64,000 nucleotides of DNA, taken from positions 9,026,501 through 9,090,500 of the forward strand of contig JAMPIT010000484.1 of assembly GCA_026261815.1 (NCBI GenBank), read 5' to 3'. Shown one piece after another: positions 61,901-64,000 of this stretch. Position numbers and translations under genes: made by a program. The first letter of the stretch is position 1. Each line of letters starts with the position of its first letter. Below the pieces are notes generated by a model. The model saw only the letters and a program-made list of their open reading frames with translations, was not told the origin of the DNA and ran no database searches. This stretch comes from Monarcha castaneiventris obscurior. Taxonomy: Eukaryota; Chordata; Aves; Passeriformes; Monarchidae.

Positions 61901-63217
61901 TGTCAAACATAGCCATTTACTCAGATCAGCTGAAGTCCTTCTGCTTAGTGATGGAATTAATATGAGCTTCAGACAAAACTGCAGGAGCTGTGAATTGTTA
62001 TATGTAACAGCAGGTGTTGAACTTCTCAGTCCACCCCTGTGCAATTAGCAGCCTCAGTGTCTTTGGCCCATTGTGTGGCCCTACAAAATGGCAGCCTGTT
62101 CTTGCATTTATCTTTTCATGGCAGGATTAATTTCTATTGCCTTGGAGTGAAATAGTTGTATTCAGCCCTCTGAGTTAAGTGTACCACTAGAAATTACTGT
62201 AATATCAGAACCTTATTAGGAAGATGATTAAAGATGACTGTCCTCTCTCATTTCCTTTGCTTTGGGCTTCTCAGCAGCACTGGACATGCTTTGATGGAGC
62301 TCTGTGACAAGGGGGAGCAGGCAAGTGCCAGGATACCATGGTGACTTAGCACTCGAAAAGGCTGAACTCAGGAAATACAGATTTTGGCCTCGTTATCATA
62401 AGTAACACAGAAGGGATTCTTATTGCAGCAACTTAATCTCCATCTATTTTCCAGCAGAACATTCACAGCCTCACTCTGAAATCAGAAAATTGCCATGTTT
62501 TGCTATTTTTACTATTGCTCTCTTTACTCCACCTTCTTCTTATTTCAGCAGCTTCTAACTCGAAGTGTCATAAACCACTGACATCTGACGTTACCTGGGT
62601 AGTTGCCTCCTGGAGAGAACTGAGGGCAGACTTTCTTTTGCTTAATTTAGTTCAATTTTGGATCTGATTGTTCATGTTTTATTCAGACAGAGGTTTGCAT
62701 GGGGCAGTGTGCCCATGGTGGGGAGGGTGCAACTCACAAAAGAGACTTGCAGCCTCTTCTCTAACCCAGAGTGACTATGTGCAGGGTGCAAGTGCAGTTC
62801 TGCCCAGTGGTTTTGGTGTACAGGATGCAAAACTTCAGGGTTTACTTTCCATAGCTGAATAAGAGGCTGTGCAATTAAAATCTTCAAGACAGGCTGGTAT
62901 TTTTGGCTCACTGTTGAGTTCTGTTTTGCAAGATGATACAAAACGTATATGTTTCTTGGCTTAGCAGAAATATCTGAAAACAGATGGGCTCTGTCTCCTG
63001 AAGCCTTTCTTTCTCAGAGTTTTTTTTTCTGTGCATCACAGTGGGTTTTTTGCTGTTTTCTACAGACTTCTGCTGGATGTGTCTGGGAGACTGGAAGACT
63101 CACGGCAGCGAGTACTACGAATGCAGTCGGTACAAAGAGAATCCTGATATTGTAAACCAGAGTCAGCAAGCACAGGCCAGGGAGGCCCTTAAGAAGTACT
63201 TGTTCTATTTTGAGAGG
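37713..63217 (+). CDS. ARIH2: ARIH2, Ariadne-family RBR E3 ubiquitin ligase (N-terminal 368 residues, runs off the window)
   Basis: RBR ubiquitin ligase that takes ubiquitin from an E2 onto its own catalytic Cys before passing it to substrate, and works with neddylated cullin-5 ligases. Ten coding exons join in frame. Order: acidic N-terminus (about 13-35), UBA-like region (about 60-110), RING1 (about 136-185, Cys136, Cys139, Cys153, His155, Cys158, Cys161), IBR (about 205-267), RING2 (294-323) with the catalytic Cys at 307 in NGGCNHM, then the first helices of the Ariadne domain. The last exon in view ends KKYLFYFER. In the human protein about 125 residues follow, and these are not in the window. 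The ATG at 37713 has A at -3 and matches the family start. All introns are GT-AG and no frameshift is seen. The acidic stretch is about three residues shorter than in human. Confidence 0.96.
37962..50663 (+). other. ARIH2: ARIH2 intron 2 (12.7 kb)
   Basis: It joins coding exons 1 and 2. No nested gene, recognisable transposon or RNA gene is found on either strand apart from the small 23-bp tandem repeat and short T or CA runs. Confidence 0.75.
43471..43516 (+). repeat. Two tandem copies of a 23-bp unit in ARIH2 intron 2
   Basis: GTGACAC, then A/C, then TTCCTGGAGTCA appears twice in succession (43471-43493 and 43494-43516) with two mismatches. It is probably a local slippage duplication. Confidence 0.85.
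50664..50731 (+). CDS. ARIH2: ARIH2 coding exon 2 (residues 84-105 and two bases of 106)
   Basis: Encodes [20 protein letters not shown], the UBA-like helical region. It is 68 nt, with acceptor CCACCTAG and donor GTGAGT. The preceding intron of 12.7 kb is the longest in the window. Confidence 0.95.
52406..52469 (+). CDS. ARIH2: ARIH2 coding exon 3 (residues 106-127)
   Basis: Encodes [20 protein letters not shown] and His, the linker into RING1. It is 64 nt, with acceptor TTTTCAG and donor GTAAGT. Confidence 0.95.
53900..55274 (-). pseudogene. Retroviral gag remnant, broken
   Basis: The region directly downstream of the LTR on the minus strand translates, in shifting frames, to gag-like protein. 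A 135-codon open stretch (54717-54310) contains the [15 protein letters not shown] type of motif that introduces the avian ERV capsid. An overlapping frame (54530-54180) continues the capsid region. Further on, [11 protein letters not shown] is recognisable. Frameshifts and stop codons break the frame several times. No protease, polymerase or envelope part is found. The left limit is approximate. It is an inactive fossil. Confidence 0.6.
55275..55838 (-). mobile_element. LTR of an endogenous retrovirus, reverse orientation
   Basis: On the minus strand it begins TGTAGGAG and ends GTGACA (TGT...ACA). A TATA-like GATAAAAAG is near 55632, a CT-rich tract (GAAA repeat on the plus strand) at about 55508-55540, and AATAAA at 55389-55394 is followed by a GT-rich stretch. 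The element sits antisense in ARIH2 intron 4. No second LTR copy is found in the window. Confidence 0.6.
55508..55540 (+). repeat. GAAA/GA simple repeat inside the LTR
   Basis: Four or five GAAA units run into GAGAGAGA. On the element's own strand this is a pyrimidine tract between the promoter-like and poly(A) parts of the LTR. Confidence 0.85.
57164..57311 (+). CDS. ARIH2: ARIH2 coding exon 4, most of RING1 (residues 128-176 and first base of 177)
   Basis: Encodes [20 protein letters not shown], then [16 protein letters not shown], with the zinc ligands of RING1. It is 148 nt, with acceptor CTCTCCCAG and donor GTGAGT. Confidence 0.97.
57826..57947 (+). CDS. ARIH2: ARIH2 coding exon 5, end of RING1 to start of IBR (residues 177-217)
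   Basis: Encodes [20 protein letters not shown] and ends [10 protein letters not shown]. Cys180 and Cys185 complete RING1. It is 122 nt. The donor GTAGTA after GAA is weak, and the frame stays open into the intron for 22 more codons. Confidence 0.94.
58845..58954 (+). CDS. ARIH2: ARIH2 coding exon 6, IBR zinc ligands (residues 218-253 and two bases of 254)
   Basis: Encodes [20 protein letters not shown] and [10 protein letters not shown], with four IBR cysteines. It is 110 nt, with acceptor TGTCCACAG and donor GTAAGA. Confidence 0.96.
59771..59888 (+). CDS. ARIH2: ARIH2 coding exon 7, end of IBR and linker (residues 254-293)
   Basis: Encodes [20 protein letters not shown] and ends [11 protein letters not shown]. 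It is 118 nt, with acceptor CCCCCTATTAAG and donor GTAAGG. The protein appears identical to human over this exon. Confidence 0.97.
60045..60094. repeat. First of two related segments in ARIH2 intron 8
   Basis: It shares a core GTGAACTAATT, then TGTCCCT, then TAACTCAGC with a second copy at 61053-61114 in the same intron, about 1 kb away. The family and orientation are unknown. It could be an old interspersed repeat or a duplicated small RNA gene. Confidence 0.5.
61053..61114. repeat. Second of two related segments in ARIH2 intron 8
   Basis: It matches the copy at 60045-60094 over ACTGTCA, GTGAACTAATT, TGTCCCT and TAACTCAGC, with an insertion of about 13 nt in the second half. Confidence 0.5.
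61398..61448 (+). CDS. ARIH2: ARIH2 coding exon 8, RING2 with the catalytic cysteine (residues 294-310)
   Basis: Encodes [17 protein letters not shown]. Cys294 and Cys297 are zinc ligands, and Cys307 corresponds to the catalytic Cys310 of human ARIH2. It is 51 nt, phase 0 at both ends, with acceptor TTCCTCAG and donor GTGAGT. Confidence 0.97.
61549..61570 (+). CDS. ARIH2: ARIH2 coding exon 9, a 22-nt microexon in RING2 (residues 311-317 and first base of 318)
   Basis: Encodes QCSKCKH with two zinc-binding cysteines of RING2. The exon is 22 nt and follows a 100-nt intron. The acceptor TCTTTTTCAG and donor GTAAGT are both strong. Skipping it would shift the frame and destroy RING2. Confidence 0.95.
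63066..63217 (+). CDS. ARIH2: ARIH2 coding exon 10, end of RING2 and start of Ariadne domain (residues 318-368)
   Basis: Encodes [20 protein letters not shown], then the basic and helical stretch ending [11 protein letters not shown]. It is 152 nt, with acceptor TTTTCTACAG and donor GTAGGA. The next exon, expected to begin with Trp-Glu-Asn, is not found before position 64000. Confidence 0.96.
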
Positions 63218-64000
63218 GTAGGAGACATCTCCTTGGCCAGAGCTGCTGTAGCCTTTTAATGCTCCCTGCCTGGTGCAAAGGTCATTGCCAGCAATCTCCG
63301 TGCAAGAAACTGCCCAAAGAGAATCTGTGCAGAATTTTCAGGCCCTGTTGTTTTTCACTCAAAATCCTGCCCTGAAAGTCCCATCCATACCAGTGATGTC
63401 ATACCCAAAGCAAATCGTATTCACTCCTATATTCCCTTGTGCTAGAGAAAATCAGTATTACCTGTGTGCCACTGTACCATGTACCTGCAGGCTGAGTGCT
63501 GCTGCAGTAGATAGATACTGCTCCAATAATTTCCTTTCAGGACTGGGGAACTTCTGTTCCTTGCAGTACATCTTTATACAGACAAAAACGGAATAAACTC
63601 TAGCATGTTCAAAGCTCCGTTGGCTGTAACAAGGTTTTACTAAAATTTAATGTAATCACATTTTTAAAAGTTGCCGTCAGAGCATCTCTGTCCACACAGC
63701 AGGCTCCATGCACCTGGTCATGCCGAGCAACTCTACAGCAGCATCTCTGGAAGAGAATGTGGTAGAGGTTAAATACTGCTGCATTTCAGTTTCCCCATTA
63801 AAATGAGTTTATTCTTCACAGCATGAGCCAAGTACTGTCATAAAATAAATGTCTTCATTCCTGGCTCTCCAGACCAACAGGCTTTGGTAAATAGCCATGT
63901 TTACAATGTGCACATGGATGCTGGAGTTCACTGAGCCCATGTCAAATATTAATTTAAACTCTTGACCTTCCTACAGAAATCCTTTAAGTAGAGGACTCAC
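63218..64000 (+). other. ARIH2: Start of the ARIH2 intron after coding exon 10
   Basis: The frame after the donor closes in 14 codons. No match to the next expected ARIH2 exon is present before the window ends. Confidence 0.8.

Overview
This window is vertebrate nuclear DNA, most probably from a bird. Genes are split into short exons with GT-AG introns and fairly compact introns. Two interspersed repeats match the avian CR1 LINE 3' end, and there is a degraded avian-type endogenous retrovirus. I cannot name the species.

Two real genes can be read exon by exon. SLC25A20, the mitochondrial carnitine/acylcarnitine carrier, lies on the minus strand and is complete: nine coding exons from the ATG at 33365 down to the stop at 23211, 906 nt in all, giving 301 residues, the length of the human protein. 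ARIH2, an RBR-type (RING1-IBR-RING2) E3 ubiquitin ligase of the Ariadne family, lies on the plus strand. Its ATG is at 37713 and ten coding exons (368 residues) can be followed to 63217. The rest of its C-terminal Ariadne domain lies beyond the right edge. The two genes are head to head and share a CpG-rich region (about 32.9-34.15 kb). That region carries a predicted noncoding first exon of ARIH2 ending at 33777, GC boxes, a CCAAT box, an ETS-like site and a tandemly duplicated 62-bp block with two ZNF143-like sites. The human genome has the same head-to-head arrangement.

Layout: 1-22,100 has no gene I can support. It holds two CR1 copies, a possible solo LTR, a pair of palindromic RFX-type X-boxes near 8.0 kb and a CpG-rich patch near 16.5-17.0 kb. 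22,100-33,400 is SLC25A20. 33,250-34,150 is the shared promoter and CpG island, with a pentanucleotide array just inside ARIH2 intron 1. 33,700-64,000 is ARIH2, with a 12.7-kb second intron and an antisense retroviral remnant in its fourth intron.

The two proteins do not work in one pathway: one imports acylcarnitines for beta-oxidation, the other ubiquitinates proteins together with neddylated cullin-5 ligases. What joins them is the shared promoter. I found no previously undescribed biological system. The observations most worth checking are the twin X-boxes, the duplicated ZNF143-site block, the pentanucleotide array beside the ARIH2 first donor site, and two related segments in ARIH2 intron 8.
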